A DNA stretch of 64,000 bases from an uncultured Collinsella sp. (GCA_900757615.1 CAAEON010000015.1:1-64000); one strand, 5' to 3'. Positions 1 through 8,434 are shown, counted from the stretch's first letter. Made by a program: numbers and translations. Notes: generated by a model from the letters alone, not told the origin.

Positions 1-1
1 C

Positions 2-136
2 GCGCGCAACACCGTCACCAACGACGTGCTGTACAAGGAGGGCCTGGACCTTCTCGTCGTGCCCTCCGCCGAGCTCTCCCGCGGCCGCGGCGGCCCGCGC
101 TGCATGAGCATGCCCTTCTGGCGCGAGGACCTCTAA
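2..136 (+). CDS. arcA: Arginine deiminase, C-terminal end (partial)
   Basis: Only the last 44 codons are in the window, read from base 2 to TAA at 134-136. The end of the protein carries the motif GRGGPRCMSMP, which holds the nucleophilic cysteine of arginine deiminases close to the C-terminus. The enzyme converts arginine to citrulline and ammonia, the first step of the fermentative arginine deiminase pathway. The next gene is ornithine carbamoyltransferase, the second enzyme, which supports the call. The start and the rest of the gene lie upstream of the window. Confidence 0.93.
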   Translation, partial: ARNTVTNDVLYKEGLDLLVVPSAELSRGRGGPRCMSMPFWREDL

Positions 137-148
137 GTCTTTCCGTTT

Positions 149-196
149 CCGGTGCGGTCTCCCTACAACCGCACCGGTTTCGCCCGTCAAACGGGC
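149..196 (+). promoter_or_regulatory. Two consecutive intercistronic hairpins between arcA and argF
   Basis: A perfect 10-bp stem (149-158 with 168-177) is followed directly by a 6-bp stem (182-187 with 191-196). The first is trailed only by a short T run, so it may be a weak terminator or an mRNA processing/stability element that sets the ratio of ArcA to ornithine carbamoyltransferase. The sequence shows the stems; the function is inferred. Confidence 0.5.
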
Positions 197-241
197 ACCA
201 CTAGTATTTGCGTAATTCATTTCTTCGAAAGGATTCGAACC

Positions 242-1237
242 ATGGGTGTTAACCTCTCCGGCCGTAGCTTCCTCAAGCTCCTCGACCTCACCACCGAGGA
301 GATCGAGTACCTGCTCAAGCTCTCCAAGAACTTCAAGGACATGAAGCGCGCTGGCGTTCCGCACCGCTATCTCGAGGGCAAGAACATCGTCCTGCTCTTC
401 CAGAAGACCTCCACTCGTACCCGCTGCGCCTTCGAGGTCGGCGGCATGGATCTGGGCATGGGCGTCACCTACCTCGATCCGGGTTCGTCGCAGATGGGCA
501 AGAAGGAGTCCATCGAGGACACCGCCCGCGTTCTCGGCCGCATGTATGACGGCATCGAGTTCCGTGGCTTTGCCCAGGACGACGTCGAGGAGCTCGCTGC
601 TAAGTCCGGCGTGCCTGTCTGGAACGGCCTGACCACCGAGTGGCATCCCACCCAGATGCTCGCCGACATCCTGACCGTCCAGGAGAACTTCAACTACGAC
701 ATCAAGGGCAAGACTCTCGTCTTCATGGGCGACTGCAAGAACAACGTTGCTCGCTCCCTCATGGTCGTCTGCTCCAAGCTCGGCATGAACTTCGTGGCCT
801 GCGGCCCCGAGGAGTGCATGCCCGCTGACGACGTCATCGAGGCCTGCAAGCCCATCGCCGAGGCCAACGGCTGCACCATCAAGCTGACCACCGACGTCAA
901 GGACGGCGTCACCGGTGCCGACGTCATCTACACCGACGTGTGGGTCTCCATGGGCGAGCCCGACGAGGTCTGGGCCGAGCGCATCGCTCAGCTCACCCCG
1001 TATCGTGTCACCTCCGAGGTCATGGCTATGGCCAACCCGGGCGCCATCTTCCTGCACTGCCTGCCCAGCTTCCACGACACCAACACCACGATTGGCGCCG
1101 AGAAGTGCGAGCAGTTCGGCATCACCGAGCAGGAGGTCACCGACGAGGTCTTCGAGAGCCCCGCTTCCAAGGTCTTCGACGAGGCCGAGAACCGCATGCA
1201 CACCATCAAGGCTGTCATGTACGCTACGCTCAAGTAA
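242..1237 (+). CDS. argF: Ornithine carbamoyltransferase
   Basis: Protein of 331 residues, the usual family length. It interconverts ornithine plus carbamoyl phosphate and citrulline. The carbamoyl-phosphate loop STRTR lies at about residues 57-61 and the ornithine-binding HCLP motif at 272-275. I chose ATG 242, preceded by GAAAGGA; an in-frame extension upstream to 152 reads through the arcA-argF hairpins and is not credible. It follows arcA by 105 bp and precedes a YfcC-type transporter, so its main role is probably catabolic (ArcB): phosphorolysis of citrulline to give carbamoyl phosphate for ATP. argG and argH, 47 kb away, have no other ornithine carbamoyltransferase in this window, so a dual role is possible. 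Confidence 0.96.
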   Translation: MGVNLSGRSFLKLLDLTTEEIEYLLKLSKNFKDMKRAGVPHRYLEGKNIVLLFQKTSTRTRCAFEVGGMDLGMGVTYLDPGSSQMGKKESIEDTARVLGRMYDGIEFRGFAQDDVEELAAKSGVPVWNGLTTEWHPTQMLADILTVQENFNYDIKGKTLVFMGDCKNNVARSLMVVCSKLGMNFVACGPEECMPADDVIEACKPIAEANGCTIKLTTDVKDGVTGADVIYTDVWVSMGEPDEVWAERIAQLTPYRVTSEVMAMANPGAIFLHCLPSFHDTNTTIGAEKCEQFGITEQEVTDEVFESPASKVFDEAENRMHTIKAVMYATLK

Positions 1238-1252
1238 GAGCATCTAGCATCT

Positions 1253-1290
1253 CGCTCGGGGTGCATTGCTGCGCACCCCGAGCGCTTTTG
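1253..1290 (+). terminator. Rho-independent terminator after argF
   Basis: A perfect 12-bp stem (1253-1264 with 1273-1284), 8-nt loop and a CTTTTGT tail follow the argF stop codon. The transporter gene begins 95 bp further on, so this may be partial termination inside the operon. Confidence 0.8.
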
Positions 1291-1384
1291 TCTGGTAAAA
1301 ATCTCGCACCGAGCGACATGCACGGCACGGAAGAGCCGCTTTGGGCGAGATCAGTAAATGATTTATGAAGGGGGGATGAGAACT

Positions 1385-2863
1385 ATGACTGAGACCGCTA
1401 AGAAAAAGCGCGGTATGCCTTCATCGTTCACCATTCTTCTTGCTCTGCTGGCAATTGTCGCGGTTGTTACCGTTATCGTCTCCGGTACGTCCGGCGGCGC
1501 GGTTACCGCTGCTCGCCTGAGCGATTTCTGCACCGCCCCGGTCAAGGGCTTCGCTGACGCTCTGCCCGTCTGCCTCTTCGTTATGATCCTCGGCGGCTTC
1601 CTCGGCATGATGACCGAGACCGGCGCCCTGGACAACGGCATTGCCGTTCTGGTGCAGAAGCTTAAGGGCAACGAGATCATGCTCGTTCCCGTGCTGATGC
1701 TCATCTTCTCCCTCGGTGGTACCACCTATGGTATGTGCGAGGAGACCGTTCCCTTCTACGCCCTGCTCGCCGCTACCATGATGGCTGCTGGCTTCGACCC
1801 CATGGTCGGCGCTGCCACCGTCCTGCTCGGCGCTGGCTGCGGCTGCCTCGGCTCCACGGTTAACCCGTTCGCCGTCGGCGCTGCCGTCGACGCTCTGACC
1901 GGTGTTGGCATTGAGGTCAACCAGTCCATCATCATCGGCCTCGGTGCCGTCCTGTGGATTGTTACCACCGCCATGTCCATCTTCTTCGTCATGAGCTATG
2001 CCAAGAAGGTCAAGGCCGACAAGGGTTCCACCATCCTTTCGATGCAGGAGCTCAAGGACGCCGAAGAGGCTCACGGCAAGGCTGCTTCCGAGGTTAACAA
2101 GGAGGTTAAGCTCACCGGTCGTCAGAAGGGTGTTCTGATCGCCTTTGCCTTCACCTTCGTCGTCATGATCGTCGGCTTCATCCCGCTGGCCGACCTCAAC
2201 GAGGGCGTCGCCAACTTCTTCGATGCTGGCGCTGTCTATGACGCCGACGGTAACGCCATCGTTCAGGGCTGGTCTGCCCTGATCACCGGCCTGCCCATTG
2301 GCCAGTGGTACTTCGACGAGGCTTCCACCTGGTTCTTCCTCATGGCTATCCTGATCGGTATCATCGGTGGCCTGTCCGAGAAGCAGATCGTCAACACCTT
2401 CATCACCGGCGCTGCCGACATGATGTCCGTTGTTCTCGTCATCGCCCTCGCCCGTGGCATCTCCGTCCTCATGGCTAGCACCGGCCTCGACGTCTACGTC
2501 CTCGACGCTGCCGCCAATGCTCTGGCTGGCCTGTCCGGCGTGATTTTCGCTCCCATGAGCTTCCTGGTCTACTTTGGCCTGTCCTTCCTGATCCCCTCGA
2601 CCTCCGGTATGGCTACTGTCTCCATGCCCATCATGGGACCGCTGGCTGTTAAGCTCGGCTTCTCGCCCGAGGTCATGGTCATGATCTTCTCCGCCGCCAT
2701 CGGCGTCGTGAACCTGTTCACCCCGACCTCCGGCGCCATCATGGGCGGTCTTGCCCTGGCCAAGATCGAGTGGACGACCTGGCTCAAGTTTGCTCTCAAG
2801 CTCATCGTCGCTCTCTCCGTCGTCTGCGCCGTCATCCTGACCGTCGCTTGCGTGATGCTCTAA
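1385..2863 (+). CDS. YfcC/DcuC-family transporter, probable arginine-ornithine antiporter
   Basis: Integral membrane protein of 492 residues with about a dozen hydrophobic segments and many small-residue helices, typical of the YfcC family (C4-dicarboxylate anaerobic carrier superfamily). The short basic N-terminus (TETAKKKRG) is cytoplasmic. Start ATG 1385 has a strong AAGGGGGG site about 10 bases upstream; the in-frame ATGs at 1358 and 1376 are less well placed. Members of this family found in arginine deiminase operons exchange external arginine for ornithine, which would complete the pathway with the two genes upstream. The substrate is inferred from context, not from sequence. Confidence 0.85.
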   Translation: MTETAKKKRGMPSSFTILLALLAIVAVVTVIVSGTSGGAVTAARLSDFCTAPVKGFADALPVCLFVMILGGFLGMMTETGALDNGIAVLVQKLKGNEIMLVPVLMLIFSLGGTTYGMCEETVPFYALLAATMMAAGFDPMVGAATVLLGAGCGCLGSTVNPFAVGAAVDALTGVGIEVNQSIIIGLGAVLWIVTTAMSIFFVMSYAKKVKADKGSTILSMQELKDAEEAHGKAASEVNKEVKLTGRQKGVLIAFAFTFVVMIVGFIPLADLNEGVANFFDAGAVYDADGNAIVQGWSALITGLPIGQWYFDEASTWFFLMAILIGIIGGLSEKQIVNTFITGAADMMSVVLVIALARGISVLMASTGLDVYVLDAAANALAGLSGVIFAPMSFLVYFGLSFLIPSTSGMATVSMPIMGPLAVKLGFSPEVMVMIFSAAIGVVNLFTPTSGAIMGGLALAKIEWTTWLKFALKLIVALSVVCAVILTVACVML

Positions 2864-2928
2864 GTACCCCTTGGGTACCCCACGGAAACCATGACGATCC
2901 TGTAAAGGATCACCTGGTCATCGTCTGT

Positions 2929-2949
2929 CCGGTGGGGTAACCCCACCGG
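2929..2949 (+). terminator. Short perfect hairpin downstream of the transporter
   Basis: The 9-bp perfect stem CCGGTGGGG/CCCCACCGG closes on three bases. No T tract follows, so it is more likely an mRNA 3'-end protector or pause site than a complete terminator. Confidence 0.45.
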
Positions 2950-2965
2950 TAGACTCCTACCTTTA

Positions 2966-3004
2966 GCCTCCTCCCGTTCCGTGCGCGGGAGGGGGCGCTC
3001 TTGT
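2966..3004 (+). terminator. Terminator of the arginine catabolic operon
   Basis: An 11-bp stem with one G-T pair (2966-2976 with 2986-2996) and a 9-nt loop is followed by GCTCTTGTG. The T run is poor, but it is the strongest termination candidate after the transporter gene. Confidence 0.5.
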
Positions 3005-3031
3005 GTTGCGCGGTTCTACGAACCGCGCAAC
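3005..3031. repeat. Perfect 12-bp inverted repeat with 3-nt loop
   Basis: Bases 3005-3016 pair perfectly with 3020-3031 around TAC. It abuts the structured element at 3034-3150. No T tract follows, and it is not seen beside the second copy of that element. Confidence 0.6.
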
Positions 3032-3033
3032 CA

Positions 3034-3150
3034 GTTGACGCTGCGCGCCGCCCAGAACGACAATTTGTCATTCAAAAGGCAAGGCATGACCAAAAGGTCT
3101 ATGCCTTGCCTTTTTCATGCCAACTTGTACGTTCTGGACGGCGCTCGCTG
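3034..3150 (+). repeat. Structured intergenic element, copy A
   Basis: The element opens with GTTGACGCTGCG (3034-3045). An outer stem follows (3046-3059 with 3130-3143; 13 of 14 paired), then ACAA (3060-3063) facing TTGT (3125-3128). A 14-bp inner stem (3074-3087 with 3101-3114) is capped by GACC-AAAA-GGTC with one unpaired base 3' of the cap. A second copy at 61196-61310 keeps the cap, the bulge and the leading 12-mer but changes the stems while preserving pairing. The inner hairpin alone looks like a terminator with T5, but the larger conserved architecture argues for a dispersed element. The 482-bp gap between the transporter and the next gene holds no gene that I can see. Confidence 0.7.
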
Positions 3151-3300
3151 TCCGTCCTCTGCCTGTGACGTTCTCATTGTTGGTGCGGAGTGACTTGTTT
3201 CCCATCCCAAATGAGCCACCCCGGGTCCCCGGCGGTTGCGTGGTGGCGTGTTTGGTTGGCGCCTGTTGATGGTTAGGGCATTGCGAGGGGCGGGCTCCGT

Positions 3301-3306
3301 TATAAT
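3301..3306 (+). promoter_or_regulatory. Probable -10 box for the DUF1846 gene
   Basis: A perfect TATAAT sits 40 bp upstream of the start codon. The best -35 match, TTGCGA at 3281-3286, is only 14 bp away, so the -35 assignment is doubtful. Confidence 0.5.
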
Positions 3307-3345
3307 CGCCTAGAACATTAAATGAAAACGGGACGGGAGCCATAC

Positions 3346-4827
3346 ATGCGCCAGGGTTTCGACAACGCGAAGTATATCGAGCTGCAGGCTGCTCACATTA
3401 AGGAGCGCATCTCGCAGTTTGGTGGCAAGCTCTATTTGGAGTTTGGCGGTAAGCTGTTCGATGACTATCATGCGAGCCGCGTGCTACCGGGTTTTGAACC
3501 GGACAGCAAGTTCCGCATGCTCAAGAGCATCGCCGACGATGTCGAGGTTATCATCGCGATCAACGCGAACCACATCGAGAAAAACAAGGCTCGTGGTGAC
3601 CTTGGTATTACCTATGACGAGGATGTGCTGCGCCTGGTTGACCTGTTCCGCGGCAACGGCTTTGCCGTCGCGGCTGTGGTCATCACCCAGTACGCTGGCC
3701 AGCCTGCTGCCGATGTGTTCCGCAACCGCCTGAACGCGCTCGGCATTCCCGCCAAGCTGCACTATCCCATCGAGGGGTATCCGCACGATGTCGATCTGAT
3801 CGTGTCCGACGATGGCTACGGCAAGAACGAGTTTGTCGAGACCACGCGTCCACTCGTTGTCGTGACGGCACCCGGCCCTGGCTCGGGCAAGCTTGCCACC
3901 TGCCTGTCTCAGCTCTATCACGAGCACAAGCATGGCACGGCCGCCGGCTATGCCAAATTCGAGACCTTCCCGGTTTGGAATCTGCCCCTTACGCATCCGG
4001 TCAATATTGCCTACGAGGCCGCCACGGCTGACCTCGACGACGCCAATATCATCGATTCGTTCCACCTTGAGGCCTACAACAAGACCACGGTCAACTACAA
4101 CCGCGACGTCGAGGCCTTCCCGGTAGTCCGTGCCCTGATGGAAAAGATCCTGGGCAAGAGCCCCTACCAGAGCCCTACGGACATGGGCGTCAATATGGTC
4201 GGCTTTGCCATCACCGATGACGATGCCTGCCGCGACGCTTCCAAGATGGAGATCGTCCGCCGCTACTTTACCGCGGTCGAAAATGTGCGCCGTACCGGCG
4301 TGGGCGATGAGCAAGTCGACCGTCTCAAGATTATTATGAAGAAAGCCGGCATCGATAAGAACTACTCACCGGCGCGCTCAGCGGCCCTCACCAGGGAGCA
4401 GCTGACGGGTGGTCCCGTGGGTGCCATGGTCATGCCCGATGGCTCCGTGGTGACCGGTAAGACCTCCACGCGCCTGGGCGCCGCAAGTTCGCTCATTATG
4501 AACGCCCTCAAGCATGTCTCGGGCGTCGACCTTGAGCTCGAGGTCATTAGCGATGAGGCGATCGAGCCCATCAGCAAGCTCAAGACGCATTTCCTGGGCA
4601 GCAAAAACCCGCGCCTCCACACCGACGAGACGCTTATGGCCCTGTCGATCACCTCGGCCACGAGTGAGACGGCCGCTCGCGTCCTTTCGGGCCTGGAGCA
4701 GCTGCGCGGTTGCGATGCCTTCTTTAGCGTGATTATCTCGCCGACGGACGAGACGGTACTGCGCAAACTGGGCATCAACGTGTGCTGCGAGCCCAAGTTT
4801 GAACGCCGTGGTTTCTTCCATCGCTAA
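3346..4827 (+). CDS. DUF1846 domain-containing protein
   Basis: Protein of 493 residues, close to the full family length, recognised by the N-terminal pattern GFDNAKYIELQAAHIKERI followed by an EFGGKLFDDYHASRVLPG stretch. The DUF1846 family is widespread in Firmicutes and Actinobacteria with P-loop-like and ATP-grasp-related folds predicted, but no settled reaction. Around residues 180-190 there is a TAPGPGSGKLATCLSQLYHE segment that resembles a nucleotide-binding loop. Start ATG 3346 follows GGACGGGAG. The gene stands alone, with its own -10 box and terminator. Confidence 0.85.
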   Translation: MRQGFDNAKYIELQAAHIKERISQFGGKLYLEFGGKLFDDYHASRVLPGFEPDSKFRMLKSIADDVEVIIAINANHIEKNKARGDLGITYDEDVLRLVDLFRGNGFAVAAVVITQYAGQPAADVFRNRLNALGIPAKLHYPIEGYPHDVDLIVSDDGYGKNEFVETTRPLVVVTAPGPGSGKLATCLSQLYHEHKHGTAAGYAKFETFPVWNLPLTHPVNIAYEAATADLDDANIIDSFHLEAYNKTTVNYNRDVEAFPVVRALMEKILGKSPYQSPTDMGVNMVGFAITDDDACRDASKMEIVRRYFTAVENVRRTGVGDEQVDRLKIIMKKAGIDKNYSPARSAALTREQLTGGPVGAMVMPDGSVVTGKTSTRLGAASSLIMNALKHVSGVDLELEVISDEAIEPISKLKTHFLGSKNPRLHTDETLMALSITSATSETAARVLSGLEQLRGCDAFFSVIISPTDETVLRKLGINVCCEPKFERRGFFHR

Positions 4828-4861
4828 GTTTGAAGCACCGCGGTAATTGCATTGCATTTTG

Positions 4862-4894
4862 GCCGTATCGGGTTAGCGCCCGGTACGGCTTTTT
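4862..4894 (+). terminator. Terminator after the DUF1846 gene
   Basis: An 11-bp stem with one G-T pair (4862-4872 with 4879-4889), 6-nt loop and a TTTTT tail make a standard intrinsic terminator. Confidence 0.9.
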
Positions 4895-5083
4895 GATCAA
4901 TAAAGCGCCTATTTCGGCGAAAAATAGCCGTTTACCTGCCTAGAAACAATTTAAGCGGTATACAATAACCGTAACTGTTTCATCCTTAGCGGGATGCCGC
5001 ATGATGGATATTACCTGCCATCGTGAGGTGTGTCGGTCGCGCACGGCGCGTTAGATGCTCGTGCTCGGTTTGAGGAGGCTGCT

Positions 5084-5422
5084 ATGGCGGGCAAGGGTCG
5101 TGCGAGTGTCAACGATATGAAGCGTGTCGAGGTGCTGGTGTTGATTGAGATCGCCCAGCAAACCGAAGACAATGGCGGGCCGTATGGTTTCTCGCGCAAA
5201 ACGCTTGCCGAGCGCGTGGGGGTTTCGCCGTATCGTGCCCGCGCCGCAATCGATCGCTTGGATTCCGAAGGCATGATTGATGTCGTCTCGCGTTATAGCG
5301 ACGACGGCGGTCAGCTTGCAAATGGCATTTGCCTCACCGAACGTGGCGAGTGGTATCTTGAGGGCGTCCGTACCGGCATGCTCGTTCAAGAAATGCTTGA
5401 GGACGAGGTTGCTGATCGATAG
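5084..5422 (+). CDS. Small winged-helix transcriptional regulator-like protein
   Basis: Protein of 112 residues. Residues about 15-75 look like a winged helix: an initial helix (VEVLVLIEIAQQ), a recognition region (FSRKTLAERVGVSPYRARAA) and a strand pair ending in GICLTERGEWYLEG. This is the layout of MarR/PadR-like or Rrf2-like small regulators. Start ATG 5084 has a perfect GAGGAGG six bases upstream, so the in-frame upstream extension to 5030 is unlikely. It has no ligand domain and no obvious target nearby. Function is inferred from fold-like pattern only. Confidence 0.75.
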   Translation: MAGKGRASVNDMKRVEVLVLIEIAQQTEDNGGPYGFSRKTLAERVGVSPYRARAAIDRLDSEGMIDVVSRYSDDGGQLANGICLTERGEWYLEGVRTGMLVQEMLEDEVADR

Positions 5423-5446
5423 CAGCATGTAACCCTTGCCATAGCG

Positions 5447-5478
5447 ACGCCGCCTGGGAAACCGGGCGGCGTTTTGTT
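5447..5478 (+). terminator. Terminator after the winged-helix gene
   Basis: An 11-bp stem with one G-T pair (5447-5457 with 5462-5472) closed by GAAA and followed by TTTGTTT. Confidence 0.85.
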
Positions 5479-5600
5479 TCAAGATTGAGAAATGCAATCG
5501 CACGCGAGAAAAATTGCGAACGGTCCGCGGCACGAGTATTACAATGAAGACCCGTAAGATGTGGATAAACAACTTCTACGGGAAGCGCAGGTAACTCAAT

Positions 5601-7262
5601 ATGACCAAGCATGTGTTCGTAACCGGTGGCGTGGTTTCGTCCCTGGGCAAGGGTATCACCGCGGCCTCGCTGGGCCGTCTGCTCAAGTCGCGTGGCTACA
5701 AAGTAACGATGCAGAAGGCCGATCCGTATCTGAATGTCGATCCCGGTACCATGAGCCCGTTCCAGCATGGTGAGGTCTTTGTAACCGAGGACGGTTACGA
5801 GTCCGACCTGGACCTGGGTCATTACGAGCGCTTTATTGATGAGAACCTGACCCGCGATTCCAACTTTACGACTGGTGCCATCTACAAAAGCCTAATCGCC
5901 CGTGAGCGTCGCGGCGACTTTTTGGGCGGTACCGTGCAGGTGATTCCCCACGTCACCAATGCCATTAAGGACAAGTTCCGCCGCATCGAGGAGCAGACCG
6001 GCTCCGATGTAGTCATCACCGAGCTGGGCGGCACGATCGGCGACATCGAGTCCCAACCGTTTGTCGAGGCCATCCGTCAGTACCGCAAGGAGGCCGGCCC
6101 CGAGAACGTCTGCTACATCCACGTGTCGCTCGTTCCCTATATCGCCGCCGCCCACGAGGTCAAGACCAAGCCTACGCAGCATTCCGTCAAGGAGCTCCGC
6201 AGCTTTGGTATCCAGCCCGATATCATCGTGCTGCGCTCCGACCACCATATCGATGACGCTATCCGCGGAAAGATCGCAAGCTTCTGCGACGTCGACACCG
6301 ATTGCGTCTTTACCAACGAGGATTGCGCGAGCATTTACGATGTTCCGCAGCTGCTTGCCGAGCAGGACTTTGACCTGCGCATTTGCGAGCGCCTGGGTCT
6401 GGATCCGCGTGAGCGCGACATGAGCGAGTGGAACGAGTTCCTGCGCAAACAGGATCACGCCAACCATCACGCCGACAAGGTGAAGATCGCCGTCGTGGGT
6501 AAGTACACGCAGCTGCCCGATGCGTACCTGTCGGTTATCGAGGCCCTGCACCATGCGGGCGTCTTCTACGATCGCCATGTGGACGTCCAGCTGGTCGACG
6601 GCGAGAGCCTCGACGAGCAGAATGTCTCCGAGGTTCTGGGCGACGCCTCGGGCATCCTGGTCCCCGGCGGCTTTGGCAAGCGCGCCCTGGAGGGCAAGAT
6701 CCTCGCGGCCGAGTTTGCCCGTGAGCACAAGATTCCGTATCTGGGCATTTGTCTGGGTATGCAGGTCGCCGTGTGCGAGTTCGCCCGCAATGTCGCTGGC
6801 CTTGCTGGTGCCAGCTCCTCCGAGTTTGATCCGGACGGTCCGTATAGCGTCATCGATCTGATGAGCTCGCAGGAGGACGTGACCGAGAAGGGCGGCACCA
6901 TGCGCCTGGGCGCCTATCCGTGCAAGCTCGCCGCCGATACTCTTGCTCGTGAGGCATATGGCGAGGAACTCGTCTACGAGCGTCACCGTCACCGCTTTGA
7001 GTTCAACAACGCCTTCCGCGACCAGCTCGAGGACGCCGGTTTGGTTATCTCGGGCCTGTCGCCCGACGAGCGCCTGGTCGAGATGGTCGAGCTGCCGCGC
7101 GACGTGCATCCGTGGTATGTGGCAACCCAGGCTCATCCCGAGTTCAAGAGCCGCCCGACCAACCCGCAGCCGCTGTTCCGCGAGTTCGTGCGCGCTTCGA
7201 TCGGCCAGCACGAGGGTGTCGACCGTCTGCAGGTGACGCCCATGAACCTCGCTACGGACTAA
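5601..7262 (+). CDS. pyrG: CTP synthase
   Basis: Protein of 553 residues that aminates UTP to CTP using glutamine and ATP. The synthetase domain begins with VFVTGGVVSSLGKG, the classic P-loop region, and the C-terminal class I glutamine amidotransferase domain has the nucleophile in GICLGMQ (Cys384) and the His512/Glu514 pair in AHPEF. Length and motifs are full and intact. ATG 5601 starts the conserved sequence directly. The xerD-like gene begins 2 bp after the stop codon, so the two are probably cotranscribed. Confidence 0.98.
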   Translation: MTKHVFVTGGVVSSLGKGITAASLGRLLKSRGYKVTMQKADPYLNVDPGTMSPFQHGEVFVTEDGYESDLDLGHYERFIDENLTRDSNFTTGAIYKSLIARERRGDFLGGTVQVIPHVTNAIKDKFRRIEEQTGSDVVITELGGTIGDIESQPFVEAIRQYRKEAGPENVCYIHVSLVPYIAAAHEVKTKPTQHSVKELRSFGIQPDIIVLRSDHHIDDAIRGKIASFCDVDTDCVFTNEDCASIYDVPQLLAEQDFDLRICERLGLDPRERDMSEWNEFLRKQDHANHHADKVKIAVVGKYTQLPDAYLSVIEALHHAGVFYDRHVDVQLVDGESLDEQNVSEVLGDASGILVPGGFGKRALEGKILAAEFAREHKIPYLGICLGMQVAVCEFARNVAGLAGASSSEFDPDGPYSVIDLMSSQEDVTEKGGTMRLGAYPCKLAADTLAREAYGEELVYERHRHRFEFNNAFRDQLEDAGLVISGLSPDERLVEMVELPRDVHPWYVATQAHPEFKSRPTNPQPLFREFVRASIGQHEGVDRLQVTPMNLATD

Positions 7263-7264
7263 GG

Positions 7265-8206
7265 GTGCCGGCGAATAAGGAACATACCGAAGCTACTCCC
7301 TCGTCGCTCGCCGTGGCGGCGGGGGAGTATCTCGATTACCTCGCGGTCGAGCGGGGTTTGGCGCGCAACACGATTGCGGCCTATCGTCGTGACCTGACGA
7401 CATACTGCGCCTATCTGGAGCGGGCGGGTATTGTGTCTTTTGAAGAGGTGACTCGTCAGGTCGTGGAGGGCTTTGTCGCTGACCGTCGCGATGGGGGCTA
7501 TTCCGACGCCTCGGTGGAGCGTGCGCTTGCGGCCGTGAAGGGCCTGCATGCCTTTTTGGTGCGCGATGGGGCTGTGGCCCAAAATCCAACGGCGGCGTTG
7601 CGCCTGCCTAAAAAGGCTGAGCGTTTGCCGGAGTATCTATCGGTTGAGGATGTCTCGGCGCTGCTCGATCAAGATTTTCCCGAGGGCGAGATGGGCTTGC
7701 GCGACCATGCCATCTTGGAAGTGCTCTACGGATGCGGTTTGCGTGTGAGTGAGCTGGTTGGGCTCGATGTGGGCGATATCCATATCGACGATGGCTTTGC
7801 GCTCGTTCGCGGTAAGGGCTCAAAGGAACGCCTGTCACCGCTGGTGGGAAGCGCGGCGCGAGCTCTGACGCTCTATGTAGCTGAGGGGCGTTCTCGCTTG
7901 GCGGCCCATGCCCGCGGAACCGAGACCTCGGCGGTCTTTTTAAATAAGAACGGCCGCCGTCTGTCACGCCAGGGCATTCATGCCATCTGTGAGCGCTATG
8001 GGCGCCAGGTGGGGCTGGTGGGACTCCATCCCCATACGCTGCGTCACTCCTTTGCCACCCATATGCTTGCAGGCGGCGCAGACCTCCGTGTGCTACAGGA
8101 GATCTTGGGACATGCCGATATATCGACCACGCAGATCTACACGCATGTCGATCGTACGCAACTGACCGAGGTCTATCTGGCGGCGCACCCGCTGGCACAT
8201 CGTTAA
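7265..8206 (+). CDS. xerD: Tyrosine recombinase XerD-like
   Basis: Protein of 313 residues if GTG 7265 is the start. It has an N-terminal SAM-like core-binding domain (YLDYLAVERGLARNTIAAYR) and a catalytic domain with the full set: Arg160 (GLRVSEL), His257 and Arg260 (HTLRH), His283 (GHADIST) and nucleophile Tyr292 (TQIYTH). The protein would resolve chromosome dimers with XerC at dif. No partner or dif site is visible here. The start is uncertain because GTG 7265 lies 2 bp behind pyrG with no clear ribosome site, so coupling to pyrG translation is likely. Linkage to pyrG rather than to a mobile element suggests the housekeeping recombinase. Confidence 0.9.
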   Translation: MPANKEHTEATPSSLAVAAGEYLDYLAVERGLARNTIAAYRRDLTTYCAYLERAGIVSFEEVTRQVVEGFVADRRDGGYSDASVERALAAVKGLHAFLVRDGAVAQNPTAALRLPKKAERLPEYLSVEDVSALLDQDFPEGEMGLRDHAILEVLYGCGLRVSELVGLDVGDIHIDDGFALVRGKGSKERLSPLVGSAARALTLYVAEGRSRLAAHARGTETSAVFLNKNGRRLSRQGIHAICERYGRQVGLVGLHPHTLRHSFATHMLAGGADLRVLQEILGHADISTTQIYTHVDRTQLTEVYLAAHPLAHR

Positions 8207-8244
8207 CTCATCGCTGGCCTGCATATTTATAAATACTAAAGTGG

Positions 8245-8309
8245 ACGGGCCCCAGATTGCCGAGACGCACTTTTGCGCGCATGGGCAATCTGGGGCTCGT
8301 CCCATTTTT
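8245..8309 (+). terminator. Long hairpin with T tract after xerD
   Basis: A 17-bp stem with one G-T pair (8245-8261 with 8284-8300) encloses a 22-nt loop with a small CGCA/TGCG hairpin and is followed by CCCATTTTT. It probably ends the pyrG-xerD transcript, but the stem is longer than needed and resembles other long-stem spacers in this window. Confidence 0.7.
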
Positions 8310-8346
8310 CGCTAGACACCGACGCGGCGGTGGGCCGTGTGTACCG

Positions 8347-8370
8347 TGGGTGGGGGAGTTTGGGGGCGAT
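8347..8370 (+). promoter_or_regulatory. Upstream TGGGGG repeats, candidate MraZ boxes
   Basis: TGGG at 8347 is followed by TGGGGG at 8351 and 8361, the last two exactly 10 bp apart. MraZ of E. coli binds TGGGN repeats separated by 5 bp. These lie about 310 bp upstream of mraZ. Confidence 0.35.
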
Positions 8371-8401
8371 GTGAACGGCGTGTAAAGGGACGTAAAAATC
8401 G

Positions 8402-8427
8402 CCTCAAGGTCAACTTGAAGGTTGAGG
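8402..8427. promoter_or_regulatory. Nested dyad CCTCAA...TTGAGG
   Basis: The outer dyad CCTCAA (8402-8407) / TTGAGG (8422-8427) encloses TCAAG/CTTGA and TCAAC/GTTGA arms. The layout recalls MerR/SoxR-type operators, but no such regulator is encoded nearby. Confidence 0.3.
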
Positions 8428-8434
8428 TTGAAAG

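Noticed and set aside
3074..3114. Simple terminator reading of the inner hairpin of copy A
   Set aside because: The hairpin with T5 could terminate, but the same architecture recurs at 61196-61310 without a T run and inside an outer stem, so a plain terminator does not explain it.
5892..7211. 439-codon open frame antisense to pyrG
   Set aside because: Shadow of the pyrG codons with no domain.
7265..8206. XerD-like gene as a mobile-element integrase
   Set aside because: It is linked to pyrG, has normal base composition and no attachment-site repeats are seen around it.
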